From: Desulfobacula sp. | GTDB taxonomy: Bacteria > Desulfobacterota > Desulfobacteria > Desulfobacterales > Desulfobacteraceae | Reading direction: 5' to 3' | DNA: 64,000 nucleotides | Assembly (NCBI RefSeq): GCF_030145145.1 | Contig: NZ_JAQYWD010000018.1 | Span: forward strand, 1-64,000 | In this document: positions 17,108 through 25,785 of the stretch, piece by piece | Layout: every line of letters starts with the position of its first letter | How positions within the stretch are numbered: the first letter of the stretch is position 1 | Translations under genes and position numbers: made by a program | Notes under the pieces: model-generated | What the model was told of the DNA's origin: nothing | Seen by the model: only the letters and a program-made list of their open reading frames with translations | Databases searched by the model: none

Positions 17108-19042
17108 CTATACATCACCAAATTCATCATTCTCCCAATCATAATTTCCATCAAATCTGGCATCCTCTGGTGCAGGTGGTAGATCTGGAATACTCTCAAC
17201 CACTAACTGTGCGCCTTTTTTACTGTAGATCACACCAACATCCTGCTTGTTGTCTGATACCACCGTGTATTCCCCATCCCGTTCAAAGCGTTCTTTTAAG
17301 TCAGGGTATACAACAACTTGTTCACCATCTATGGTGTGGATCTGGTGGTTCTCATAGCGTGGTACCCATCCAGGCGTAATGAAATCAAGGTAATGATTAC
17401 AAATCACCTTATCCCTGAATACTGCCTCACCATCAATGATAATCCTTGTATCAAAGCCTGGATTAGCCATGCCTGTACTGGTTATGTTACCTGTATTGGT
17501 AACACTAAAACTGGTTGTCTGTTCTTTATCCAATATTGATATGATGCGAATTCCACCATTAATGAAGTGAATGGTAATAACACCCCAGAGTCCTGAATCT
17601 TTTACAGGCTTGAAGACTATCTTTTTTACCAGACTCTTGATCATCTGATTGATCTTAATCCGGGTATCAATATCCTTGGTTAATGACTGATAGAATTCAT
17701 CTACAAGTTGTACGTCCATCTTGAGAATACGTTCAGACTCTAATATTTGTTCATGAATCAAACCATCAATATCAACTTGTAAGGTGTCTTTTTGAGCCTC
17801 TAAAGCCTTCATTTTACCTATTAGGATCTTGGGTAAATCAGTATCATTCATATAGTCATCTGAAAGCTTTTTAAGATCCTTTTTCACTTGTTTAAATGTA
17901 TCCTGCTTGAGAAAAATCTCACCATCAAAGTCACGTTCAGAACCACCAGCTAATACAGACCAATCCATTTCTCTGAGACTGTAGAGTATGTGCTTTTCGA
18001 GTTTGGGGTATTGCCAACCCACATATTCACAATCTTTTGAACCTGACTTCGCCATTGAACAAACAAGGTATTTCCATTCATGAGTATGAGGTTTATTTTT
18101 AGAACTTTTGTTAACAAAATGCATTGAGCTACCACAAGACCCACAACGGCAAAGCCCCACAAAAATGTTTGACAGGGTATTTGTTGCTCTACCGATAGGA
18201 AGTTTATTTTTTTTCATAATGTCTTGTGCTTTTAAAAATTGAGCTTTTGAAACAACAGGGGGGAAATAACCTTCCACGTATAATTTTTTTTCGAGATTTT
18301 CCAGAACACCAAAAGTGGCCTTATTGGAAAGAATTTTTTGAACGTAAGAACCATGCCAAATCTTACCCCCATTCCAATTTTTAACTCGGTTTTCATTTAA
18401 ATATCTTGTAATTGCTTTCTTGCCCTTGCCCCCCAAATACATTTCGAAAATTTGTTTAACGATTGCTGCTGGTTCGGGGATTAAAACAATTTTTCCATCT
18501 TCAATTTCCATCCAGGTTGGCATTTTTTTTGTCATTGGCGTTTTATAATCAATTGCATCCTGCCGTTTTTTCCCCCATGCTTTCCCTACTCTATCGCTTT
18601 TTTTTGAACTTTCTTCATGGGCAGTAGCCATAATCATAATAGAATACATCAAACCCATTGTGTCATTTATCGATTTAGCTGTGTATTCTTTTTCATCCAT
18701 CAACGTAACAACGATAATACCCTTCTCAAGGATATCAGCTAACAAGCCTAAAGCTTTGAGAACCTTTTCCCTGCTTAAACGGTCAAGAGATTCAATAATT
18801 AGATAAGAACCTTTTTTAATTTTTCCACTATCCACTGCGTCAATGAATAATTTCAATTTACCGTCAGCTCTATTTTTTCCCTTGAAACCTGAAACCGCAA
18901 GATCTTTAAAGGAATTAGTATCTAACGTGAGGCCCTTTTTTACTGCATACTTCTGAGCTGCTTCTAATTGTCGTTGGAGACTATGACCTTGCTTTTGTTG
19001 TTCAGAAGAGAACCGAATGTAAGAATAAGCTTTGGCTTTCAT
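17108..19042 (-). CDS. Large serine recombinase 2 (likely integrase of the island in comM)
   Basis: A 644-residue large serine recombinase. The catalytic domain (about 4-155) has YIRFSSEQQ with the nucleophile Ser12 and ESLDRLSRE at 84-92. The recombinase domain follows to about 290, then a zinc ribbon with CRCGSCG (298-304), Cys328 and Cys338, a coiled-coil-like stretch near 365-430, and an acidic tail. AAGGGG lies upstream of the ATG. The start codon is only about 60 bases from the break in comM, which is where an integrase gene normally sits relative to its att site. This makes it the best candidate for the enzyme that placed the island. It is clearly related in sequence to serine recombinase 1, which points toward it. 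Confidence 0.92.
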   Translation of the reverse strand: MKAKAYSYIRFSSEQQKQGHSLQRQLEAAQKYAVKKGLTLDTNSFKDLAVSGFKGKNRADGKLKLFIDAVDSGKIKKGSYLIIESLDRLSREKVLKALGLLADILEKGIIVVTLMDEKEYTAKSINDTMGLMYSIMIMATAHEESSKKSDRVGKAWGKKRQDAIDYKTPMTKKMPTWMEIEDGKIVLIPEPAAIVKQIFEMYLGGKGKKAITRYLNENRVKNWNGGKIWHGSYVQKILSNKATFGVLENLEKKLYVEGYFPPVVSKAQFLKAQDIMKKNKLPIGRATNTLSNIFVGLCRCGSCGSSMHFVNKSSKNKPHTHEWKYLVCSMAKSGSKDCEYVGWQYPKLEKHILYSLREMDWSVLAGGSERDFDGEIFLKQDTFKQVKKDLKKLSDDYMNDTDLPKILIGKMKALEAQKDTLQVDIDGLIHEQILESERILKMDVQLVDEFYQSLTKDIDTRIKINQMIKSLVKKIVFKPVKDSGLWGVITIHFINGGIRIISILDKEQTTSFSVTNTGNITSTGMANPGFDTRIIIDGEAVFRDKVICNHYLDFITPGWVPRYENHQIHTIDGEQVVVYPDLKERFERDGEYTVVSDNKQDVGVIYSKKGAQLVVESIPDLPPAPEDARFDGNYDWENDEFGDV

Positions 19043-19094
19043 AACTATATGCCCCTTTTAAATAATTCAATTTGATAAATACATTATTTAATGG

Positions 19095-19113
19095 GTTATA
19101 GCAACTACGATAT
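19095..19113. other. Island/chromosome junction in comM (att site)
   Basis: Reading comM on the minus strand, the conserved protein sequence ends in AHNVLIS and stops at once (TAG at 19107-19105), exactly where intact ComM continues with the GPPGSGKT-type Walker A. The crossover must lie within a few bases of 19,105-19,113. The matching left-hand junction, with the rest of comM, is not in the window, so the core dinucleotide cannot be defined. Confidence 0.7.
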
Positions 19114-19770
19114 CAGCACGTTGTGAGCCCCGGCAGCAGCAATCTCCAGGGCCCTTTTGGCATGAAATTGACCATTAACTTCAGAAAAATCCATTTCATG
19201 TTCAGTATCCGGAAAACGGGTCCCTGGTGTTGAATCCATTATATGGGGTTCAATTTCACTGAACCCTGCAAAAAAATCAACAATTTGCGACAGACTTTTT
19301 ACCGGTAAAACATCAATCCCCTTTACCATGGCCGCCTCGTCCGCATTTTCAAAGGGAATAATAATCCCCTGATACCCTTTTTCTTTTGCCGCCAGAGCAT
19401 AGGGAAGAACTGCTTTTACAGGTTTTACATTCCCGTCAAGGGACAATTCCCCGGAAACAAGATACGCGTTAACCTTGTCAGGAGCGATGATCTCGGATGC
19501 TGCCAGGATGCCTAAAGCAATGGGCAGGTCAAACCCCGTACCCTCTTTTTTTACATCGGCAGGCGCCAGGTTAACCACGACCCGTTCCATGGGAAAGGTA
19601 TATCCTGAATTTTTTATTGCGGTCTTCACCCGGTCCTTGCTTTCCTTTACGGAAACTTCAGGTAACCCGACAATATTAAAGACCGGGAGACCATAGGCAA
19701 TATCAACTTCAACCGCCACAATATATCCGTCAATCCCTGTCACGGAACAAGAGTCTACCGTTGCAAGCAA
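19105..19770 (-). pseudogene. comM: ComM/YifB Mg-chelatase-family protein, 5' fragment
   Basis: The 221 residues match the N-terminal Lon-substrate-binding-like domain of ComM (YifB): GIDGYIVAVEVDIAYGLPVF, SVKESKDRVKTAI, NLAPADVKKEGTGFDLPIALG, GELSLDGNVKPVKAVLP. Intact ComM is about 500 residues and continues with an AAA+ helicase domain. Here it stops just before the Walker A, so all ATPase function is lost. ComM is a hexameric helicase that promotes branch migration in natural transformation. The loss is explained by integration of the island, whose serine recombinase gene starts about 60 bases away. The retained part has no other frameshift, which suggests a recent or precisely excisable insertion. 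Confidence 0.93.
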
Positions 19771-19911
19771 GTTTGCTCCTTTTACTAAAAAAAATTATGA
19801 TGATACCCTTTTGTATCGTTTACTTTTACTATTTTCTATCAAAAAACAGGAAGGAACCAAAGAAATTTTTCAATTACTTTGCTTTGTGTATTAAAATCAG
19901 ATATATATAAC

Positions 19912-20078
19912 TCAACTTTCGGAGTTGGCCGTTTTTACATGGGCTCAGGCTTTCCCTATGGCACTTTTTACCCGTCTGGTTATGAAATAGTGATAAAAAG
20001 CATGGAACCTGATAAAAAATTCAGCCTCCAATAAAAAAAGCCTGACCCTGCCGATTAACGCTACCATCCGAAAATTGA
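19912..20078 (+). repeat. Palindromic repeat element, copy A (167 bp)
   Basis: It begins TCAACTTTCGGAGTTGG and ends ATCCGAAAATTGA, so the ends are imperfect inverted repeats. An inner pair, CTCAGGCTTT and AAAGCCTGA, also pairs. It shares most of its sequence with copies at 49581-49721 and 56043-56183 but carries about 26 extra bases in the right half and several substitutions, so it looks like the most diverged copy. It lies between the comM fragment and lpxC. No coding frame is present. Confidence 0.8.
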
Positions 20079-20131
20079 GCAGATAACAAACTAAATTTTT
20101 CAGGTGACATTAACCCGATACCCAATAGATT

Positions 20132-21004
20132 ATGACCCGATATTTTTTACAACGGACACTCGCAAACCGCATCTCTATCTCAGGAACAGGGGTTCATTCA
20201 GGAAAACAGACGCACCTGACCCTGATACCTGCACCGGAGAACCACGGCATAAAATTCAGGCGGGTTGACCTGCCCGGCACCCAGGATATCCAGGCGCTTT
20301 TCAAACTGGTTGTAGATACCAGTCTTGCAACGGTGCTGGGGACCAATGGGGCGATTGTCTCCACCATTGAACATCTCATGGCCAGCTTTGCCGGCCTTGG
20401 AATTGATAATGCCCTGGTGGAAGTCGATGATTATGAAATCCCCATTATGGATGGCAGCGCCAAGGTGTTCACCCGACTTATTCAGAATGCCGGTATTGTT
20501 GAACAATCGGCGCCAAAACATTTTTTAATCGTTAAAAAACCCATTCAAGTAGCGGACAATGACAAATCAGTGATTGTATACCCGGCGCCTTGTTTTAAAA
20601 TAACCTGCAAGATTAATTTTGAACACCCGTTGATCGGAGAACAGGAAATCACATTTGACCGGGCAAAAAACAATTTTGAACGAGAAATCAGCCGCGCCAG
20701 AACCTTTGGATTTATCCAGGACATAGAACTTTTAAAAAAATTCAGCCTGGGCAAGGGGGGGAGTCTTGACAATGCCATCATTATTGATAAAGATAGGATC
20801 TTAAATGAAGAGGGCTTAAGATACCCTGATGAATTTGTCCGGCATAAACTCCTGGACAGCCTTGGAGATTTTTCCTTGCTGGGCATGCCGATCCAGGGAC
20901 ATATTGTGACTCACAAATCAGGACATACCCTGAACCGTTTATTCATTGAAAAATTTTTAGAACACAAAGAGGCCTGGGAAACAGGACCGGCAAAAATTAA
21001 ATGA
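20132..21004 (+). CDS. lpxC: UDP-3-O-acyl-N-acetylglucosamine deacetylase
   Basis: LpxC catalyses the committed step of lipid A synthesis, removing the N-acetyl group of UDP-3-O-acyl-GlcNAc with a zinc ion in the cytoplasm. The 290-residue length is normal. The zinc ligands are visible: His81 in STIEHLMA, and His238 and Asp242 in RHKLLDSLGD; the catalytic His265 is in KSGHTLN. The GTGVHSGK start block and the ISRARTFGF motif are also intact. It heads a run of seven plus-strand genes with gaps of 3-40 bases, so it is probably the first gene of that operon. Its presence shows the host has a lipopolysaccharide outer membrane. A palindromic repeat element ends about 50 bases upstream, where the promoter would be expected. 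Confidence 0.97.
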   Translation: MTRYFLQRTLANRISISGTGVHSGKQTHLTLIPAPENHGIKFRRVDLPGTQDIQALFKLVVDTSLATVLGTNGAIVSTIEHLMASFAGLGIDNALVEVDDYEIPIMDGSAKVFTRLIQNAGIVEQSAPKHFLIVKKPIQVADNDKSVIVYPAPCFKITCKINFEHPLIGEQEITFDRAKNNFEREISRARTFGFIQDIELLKKFSLGKGGSLDNAIIIDKDRILNEEGLRYPDEFVRHKLLDSLGDFSLLGMPIQGHIVTHKSGHTLNRLFIEKFLEHKEAWETGPAKIK

Positions 21005-21017
21005 CAAGCATATACTC

Positions 21018-21605
21018 ATGATAGATTCTTCCCGCCACAAATCGATTGTTACACTGTTTATTTCTTTGTTCGTTGTCTTCTGTCTTTTATTTCCGTCTGT
21101 CACCGTTGCAGAGGAGGCTGCGGTAATTGAGAACATCAAACTGGCCAACACAAGAGATGATCTGTTGACCTATTTTGATGTCAAAAAGGCCTTTACAGAG
21201 AGGATAAACCAGGCCGTTCTGAATGGAATTCCCACCACTTTTTCATTTTATATCAGCCTGTATAAAACAGGTGAATCCTGGTTTGACAAAAAAATTTCCA
21301 ACATCCAGATCAAATCCACGTTAAAGTATAATCCCTTGAAAAAAGAATTTTCCGTTTTAAGGGCCTGGAAAAATGAAAAAGCCGTCATCACACCCTCTTT
21401 TGAAAAAGCAAAATCCCTGATGACTGAAATTGATAATTTGAATATCATCCCACTGAGCCGACTTGTTAAAGGGGACAAATATCAACTCAGAATAAAAGCC
21501 AAGCTTGACAAAGTGACCTTACCCCTATCCCTTCACACGGTTTTCTTTTTTGTCTCTTTCTGGGATTTTGAAACAAATTGGTATTTAATCAATTTTACCT
21601 ATTAA
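21018..21605 (+). CDS. DUF4390-type periplasmic or membrane-anchored protein
   Basis: A 195-residue protein with an N-terminal hydrophobic segment (about residues 12-30, ending FPSVTVAEE) that reads as a signal peptide or anchor. The rest is beta-rich, with conserved-looking FDVKKAFTERINQAVLNGIPTTFSFYISLY and an end reading SFWDFETNWY. These are features of the DUF4390 family, whose members are commonly encoded next to NtrY-like kinases in proteobacteria, as here. The biochemical function is unknown. It starts 13 bases after lpxC and is followed within about 40 bases by the kinase gene, so it is co-transcribed with both; a role in sensing an envelope signal for the kinase is a guess. Confidence 0.82.
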   Translation: MIDSSRHKSIVTLFISLFVVFCLLFPSVTVAEEAAVIENIKLANTRDDLLTYFDVKKAFTERINQAVLNGIPTTFSFYISLYKTGESWFDKKISNIQIKSTLKYNPLKKEFSVLRAWKNEKAVITPSFEKAKSLMTEIDNLNIIPLSRLVKGDKYQLRIKAKLDKVTLPLSLHTVFFFVSFWDFETNWYLINFTY

Positions 21606-21643
21606 CCGTCTTTTAGCCTTAAGCATTGCCTGAAACGAAACAT

Positions 21644-23845
21644 ATGGCCCCCTCAAAACAGAACTCGGCCAGAAAAAGAAAAGAATTCATTTTAATCTTT
21701 ATCATCCTGATTACGGTGGGTATCCTGACGTTTATTGAAACCCGGATCACCCATTTTGGCAGTGATTTCCCCTTGTCCAGCACCGTTTTGATGTTTGTCC
21801 TGATCAACACGAATTTATTGCTGCTGCTTGCATTGCTGCTACTGGTCTTTAGAAATCTTGCCAAACTGTATTATGAAAAAAAGAACAACATCTGGGGAAC
21901 GAAACTCAAAACCCGATTGATTACTGCATTTATTGTATTGGCACTTCTGCCGACAACGGTTCTCTTCTTTTTCTCCATTCATTTCATTTCCACAAGTATT
22001 GCCTTCTGGTTTAATGCACCCGTTGAACAGACCCTGGACAGCTCTTTGGCTGTCGGGCAGAAACTATATGAATATATTGAAGAAAAAAATGAATTTTTTG
22101 CCAAGCGAGCCGCCTTTCAAATCGACTCCCGGCAACTTCTGGACAAAGCAAACGACAAAAAACTGGCCCGGTATTCCCAGGTCATTCAACGGGCGTTTAA
22201 CCGACATGCGGTTGAGATATATACGCCGGATGCCATTCGGGTCAGCCTGTCATTGGCCAATGAACTGGAAAGTCTTCATTTCGGCCTTCTGACCAGTAAT
22301 GATTTGACCGATATCCCGGAAGGGCAATTCAGTCGAACGATTTCACAAACGATCAAAGAAGGAGAGTTTTTAAGAACCATCTCGGCCATTCCTTTTGGTT
22401 CCGATCCCAAAAAAGCCCAGGCATTCATTGTTATCACCTCCCTGGTATCACCGGAACTGTCTCAAAACCTGCAAGCCATTTTAAAGGGGATCGAAGAATA
22501 TCATCAACTGAAGCTGGCCAAGAAACCGGCCCAGATTTCATATTATATCGCACTTTCAATTGTGGCGCTACTGGTTATTTTCTGTGCGGTCTGGTTTGGA
22601 TTTCAATTGGCAAAATCCATTACCATCCCCATCATGAAATTTGCAGAAGGAACGCAACGCATTGCCGAAGGAGATCTCAATTACCAGATCGATTTTGAAA
22701 CAGACGATGAAATCGGGACCCTTATCAAATCTTTCAATTCCATGACAAAAGAACTGGCCCTGGGGAGAGAACAGATCGCACTTTCCGGAAAGATGCTCAA
22801 ACAACAGAATGCCGAGCTTGTAAAGAGCCGCCAATACATTGAAATTGTATTAAAAAACATTTCTGCCGGGGTGGTTTCCATTGATAACAAGGGAACCATT
22901 ACGACCATGAACAAGGCTGCCGAATCCATGCTGGATATCAACAGTCATGATATTTTAAACAAAAATTTCAAAACCGTCTTAAAAGACGACTACTTACACA
23001 TTGCCAATAAAATTCATGACCAGGTCGAGCAGGGCCAGGAAACCCTTGAAATCCCTCTTTCTGCAAGCATTTCAGGTATTCCCAAACATTTTTCTTTAAA
23101 CGTCAATACGTTAAAAGATGACCTGGATCAAAATGTGGGTGCCGTACTGGTGTTTGATGATGTCACTGAACTTGAAAAAGCCCAGCGAATTGCTGCCTGG
23201 AGAGAAGTCGCCCGGAGAATTGCCCATGAGGTAAAAAATCCCTTAACCCCGATAAAATTATCCGCCCAACGGCTGAAGCGTAAATATGGCCAGCAGATTA
23301 ATGACGAAATTTTTACCAATTGTACCAATACCATTGTCGAACATGTGGATCTGATCAGAAATCTTGTCAACCAGTTTGCTGCATTTGCCAAATTTCCAGA
23401 TGCCAACGTTGCCCAGTGCAGAATAGAAAACATTGTCCTTGAAACCATTGCGCTTTACAAGGAAGGCCTTGAAAATGTGGATATCCAATACCAGTTTGCC
23501 CCCAATATCCCTGTATTAAAACTGGATCATCAGCACATGAAGCAGGCCTTTATCAATCTGTTTGACAATGCCATCTATGCGGTAAAAAAAAGGGGGACAA
23601 TCCTGATTGATGTCTCCTACGATGACATTTTAAAAATTGTAAGGATTGAAATTGCCGATACCGGCAAAGGCATTTCCGATAAAGAAAAAACCAAATTGTT
23701 TGAACCTTATTTTTCAACCAAAAAATCAGGCATGGGACTGGGCCTTGCCATTGTCAACTCTATTATTTCCGATCATAATGGTGTAATAAGGGTTCAGGAC
23801 AACAAGCCCAAAGGGGCTAAATTCATTATTGAGCTGCCGGCTTGA
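21644..23845 (+). CDS. ntrY: NtrY-like sensor histidine kinase
   Basis: A membrane histidine kinase of about 733 residues. Three closely spaced hydrophobic segments come first (about 15-35, 45-70 and 92-118), then a large extracytoplasmic region and another membrane segment near 300-322. After these are a HAMP domain, a PAS domain (about 395-500), the phospho-acceptor block RRIAHEVKNPLTPIKLSAQRL with His528, and a HATPase domain with DTGKGI and GMGLGLAIV. This arrangement and the NPLTP sequence are typical of NtrY. It would autophosphorylate and pass phosphate to the NtrX-like regulator encoded 28 bases downstream. The ATG at 21644 is preferred over a TTG at 21626; neither has a good ribosome site. 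The signal is unknown; NtrY family members respond to nitrogen, redox or envelope conditions. Confidence 0.9.
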   Translation: MAPSKQNSARKRKEFILIFIILITVGILTFIETRITHFGSDFPLSSTVLMFVLINTNLLLLLALLLLVFRNLAKLYYEKKNNIWGTKLKTRLITAFIVLALLPTTVLFFFSIHFISTSIAFWFNAPVEQTLDSSLAVGQKLYEYIEEKNEFFAKRAAFQIDSRQLLDKANDKKLARYSQVIQRAFNRHAVEIYTPDAIRVSLSLANELESLHFGLLTSNDLTDIPEGQFSRTISQTIKEGEFLRTISAIPFGSDPKKAQAFIVITSLVSPELSQNLQAILKGIEEYHQLKLAKKPAQISYYIALSIVALLVIFCAVWFGFQLAKSITIPIMKFAEGTQRIAEGDLNYQIDFETDDEIGTLIKSFNSMTKELALGREQIALSGKMLKQQNAELVKSRQYIEIVLKNISAGVVSIDNKGTITTMNKAAESMLDINSHDILNKNFKTVLKDDYLHIANKIHDQVEQGQETLEIPLSASISGIPKHFSLNVNTLKDDLDQNVGAVLVFDDVTELEKAQRIAAWREVARRIAHEVKNPLTPIKLSAQRLKRKYGQQINDEIFTNCTNTIVEHVDLIRNLVNQFAAFAKFPDANVAQCRIENIVLETIALYKEGLENVDIQYQFAPNIPVLKLDHQHMKQAFINLFDNAIYAVKKRGTILIDVSYDDILKIVRIEIADTGKGISDKEKTKLFEPYFSTKKSGMGLGLAIVNSIISDHNGVIRVQDNKPKGAKFIIELPA

Positions 23846-23872
23846 TGAACGATAATAAAAACAGGAGAAACA

Positions 23873-25219
23873 ATGTATCCTGCCGTATTAATTGTTGATG
23901 ATGAAACCACGATCATAGAATCCCTGGATGGCATTCTGTCAGACGATGGATTTGAGGTCATCCACGCCTTTAACGGGTATGAGGCATTAAAAAAAATCGA
24001 ATCAGAATCCCCTGACATTGTTCTGCTGGATATCTGGATGCCGGGAATGGATGGGATTGAAACATTAAAGGAAATTAAAAAAATAGCGCCCAATCTTCCG
24101 GTGGTGATGATTACCGGTCACGGGACCATTGAATCTGCTGTTGATGCCACCAAATCAGGTGCCTATGACTTTCTTGAAAAGCCTTTGTCCATCGACAAGG
24201 TCATGGTCACCATCAACAATGCGCTGAACTTTAGAAAGCTTGAAGAAGAAAATAGATACTTGCGGAAAAAAAGCATCGAAAAAAATTCCATTACCGGAAC
24301 CAGTCCTGCTGTTCAAAAACTATACAAGGAAATCATGAGTGCAGCGCCGTCAGACGCGGCTATCCTGATTACCGGTGAAAATGGCACCGGCAAAGAAATG
24401 GTGGCCAGAACCCTCCATCAGTTCAGCTTGAGGCCGGAACAACCCTTTATCATTATCAATTGTGCCGCCATTCCTGAAGAAAATCTTGATAGTGAACTGT
24501 TTGGTCATGAAAAAGGGGCCTTTGAAGAAGCCACCTCAAAAAATAAAGGGAAATTTGAACTGGCATCAACGGGGACCCTGTTCCTTGATGAAATCGGGGA
24601 TATGAATATCAATACCCAGGCTAAAATTTTAAGAGCCCTTGAATCAAAGACCTTTCAAAGAATTGGCGGTGGCAGGACCCTTCACATGGATGTCCGCCTT
24701 ATCGCTTCATCAAACAAAGATCTTGAACGAGCGATTGAGACCGGTAATTTTCGAAAAGATCTATATTTCAGACTGAATGTCATCCCCATTCATGTGCCGC
24801 GGTTAAAGGATAGAAAACAGGACATCCCCTTGCTGGTGGACACCTTTCTTGAAAAATTTTCCAAACAATCTTCAGGAAAAAAGAAAACCCTTACGGAAAA
24901 GGCCCTTAAGCTTCTTATGGACTGTGAATGGCAGGGCAATGTCCGGGAATTGAAAAATCTTGTGGAACGGCTTTCAATAATGGTTGCATCAGATCATATT
25001 GATGTGGCCGACATCCCTGAACCCTATAATCCGAAAATCCGGTCAATGGAATTGGTGGACAAAGATTTTTCCCTTTATGAAGATGATCTGGCCCTGGCCA
25101 AAAAACGGTTTGAAAAAGAATTTATCCGCCAAAAACTTGCCCGGGAAGGCGGGGATTTAACCTCTGTGGCCAAAAAAATTGGAACCAGTATAAAACACAT
25201 TAAAAAAAACCTGTTATAA
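23873..25219 (+). CDS. ntrX: NtrX-like response regulator with altered GAFTGA loop
   Basis: A 448-residue regulator with a receiver domain (phospho-acceptor Asp53 in LLDIWMPG), a AAA+ domain (Walker A GENGTGKE at 168-175, Walker B FLDEIGD near 237-243) and a short Fis-like helix-turn-helix at the C-terminus (LTSVAKKIGTSIKHIKKNL). The loop that contacts sigma-54 is GAFTGA in active sigma-54 activators; here residues 215-220 read GAFEEA. Without the Thr and Gly, activation of sigma-54 polymerase is doubtful, so it may act as a repressor or on sigma-70 promoters, as some NtrC/NtrX relatives do. AGGAGA precedes the ATG. Coupled to ntrY upstream, and rsmD follows six bases after its stop. Confidence 0.9.
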   Translation: MYPAVLIVDDETTIIESLDGILSDDGFEVIHAFNGYEALKKIESESPDIVLLDIWMPGMDGIETLKEIKKIAPNLPVVMITGHGTIESAVDATKSGAYDFLEKPLSIDKVMVTINNALNFRKLEEENRYLRKKSIEKNSITGTSPAVQKLYKEIMSAAPSDAAILITGENGTGKEMVARTLHQFSLRPEQPFIIINCAAIPEENLDSELFGHEKGAFEEATSKNKGKFELASTGTLFLDEIGDMNINTQAKILRALESKTFQRIGGGRTLHMDVRLIASSNKDLERAIETGNFRKDLYFRLNVIPIHVPRLKDRKQDIPLLVDTFLEKFSKQSSGKKKTLTEKALKLLMDCEWQGNVRELKNLVERLSIMVASDHIDVADIPEPYNPKIRSMELVDKDFSLYEDDLALAKKRFEKEFIRQKLAREGGDLTSVAKKIGTSIKHIKKNLL

Positions 25220-25224
25220 TCCCT

Positions 25225-25773
25225 ATGAGAATCATCAGTGGCCATTGCAAAGGCAGAAAGCTTGTGACCCTCACAGGCAGGCAGATCCGACCCACATCGG
25301 ATCGCACCAGGGAAGCTGTTTTTAACATCCTGGGACAAAAGGTTAAACAGGCAAAGGTGCTGGATCTTTTTGCCGGGACCGGGGCGATGGGGTTAGAAGC
25401 CCTAAGCCGGGGGGCGGATCATACCACGTTTATTGATCTGGCCTGTGGGATTATCCATCAGAATCTTAAGCGCTGCCGTCTTGAAGACAAATCCACTGTC
25501 ATCTGTTGTAATATTTTAACCGACTTTCTTCCCGGGCGGCTGAAAGGACAGCGGTTTGACCTTGTGTTTATTGATCCGCCTTATGGAAAAGGATATATAG
25601 AACAAACCCTTGAACAAGCATCCTTTGCGGACCTGATAAATGAAAATGGTATCATTATTGCCGAACAGGCCTGCAAAGAAAGTCTCAACATCAGCTGTCC
25701 CCCCCTTGGCATTTACAGACAGAAAAAATACTCAAAAACAATGATTTCCTTTATAACTAACCTGACAAAATAA
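25225..25773 (+). CDS. rsmD: 16S rRNA (guanine(966)-N(2))-methyltransferase
   Basis: A 182-residue Rossmann-fold methyltransferase. The start MRIISGHCKGRKLV and RPTSDRTREAVFNIL are the RsmD signature, the SAM-binding motif reads VLDLFAGTGAMGLEALSRGA, and the catalytic motif is FIDPPYGKG. It methylates G966 of 16S rRNA in the small subunit using S-adenosylmethionine. It directly follows ntrX and precedes coaD by 12 bases; the rsmD-coaD pairing is common across bacteria, which supports both names. Confidence 0.95.
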   Translation: MRIISGHCKGRKLVTLTGRQIRPTSDRTREAVFNILGQKVKQAKVLDLFAGTGAMGLEALSRGADHTTFIDLACGIIHQNLKRCRLEDKSTVICCNILTDFLPGRLKGQRFDLVFIDPPYGKGYIEQTLEQASFADLINENGIIIAEQACKESLNISCPPLGIYRQKKYSKTMISFITNLTK

Positions 25774-25785
25774 GGATGCACATCA

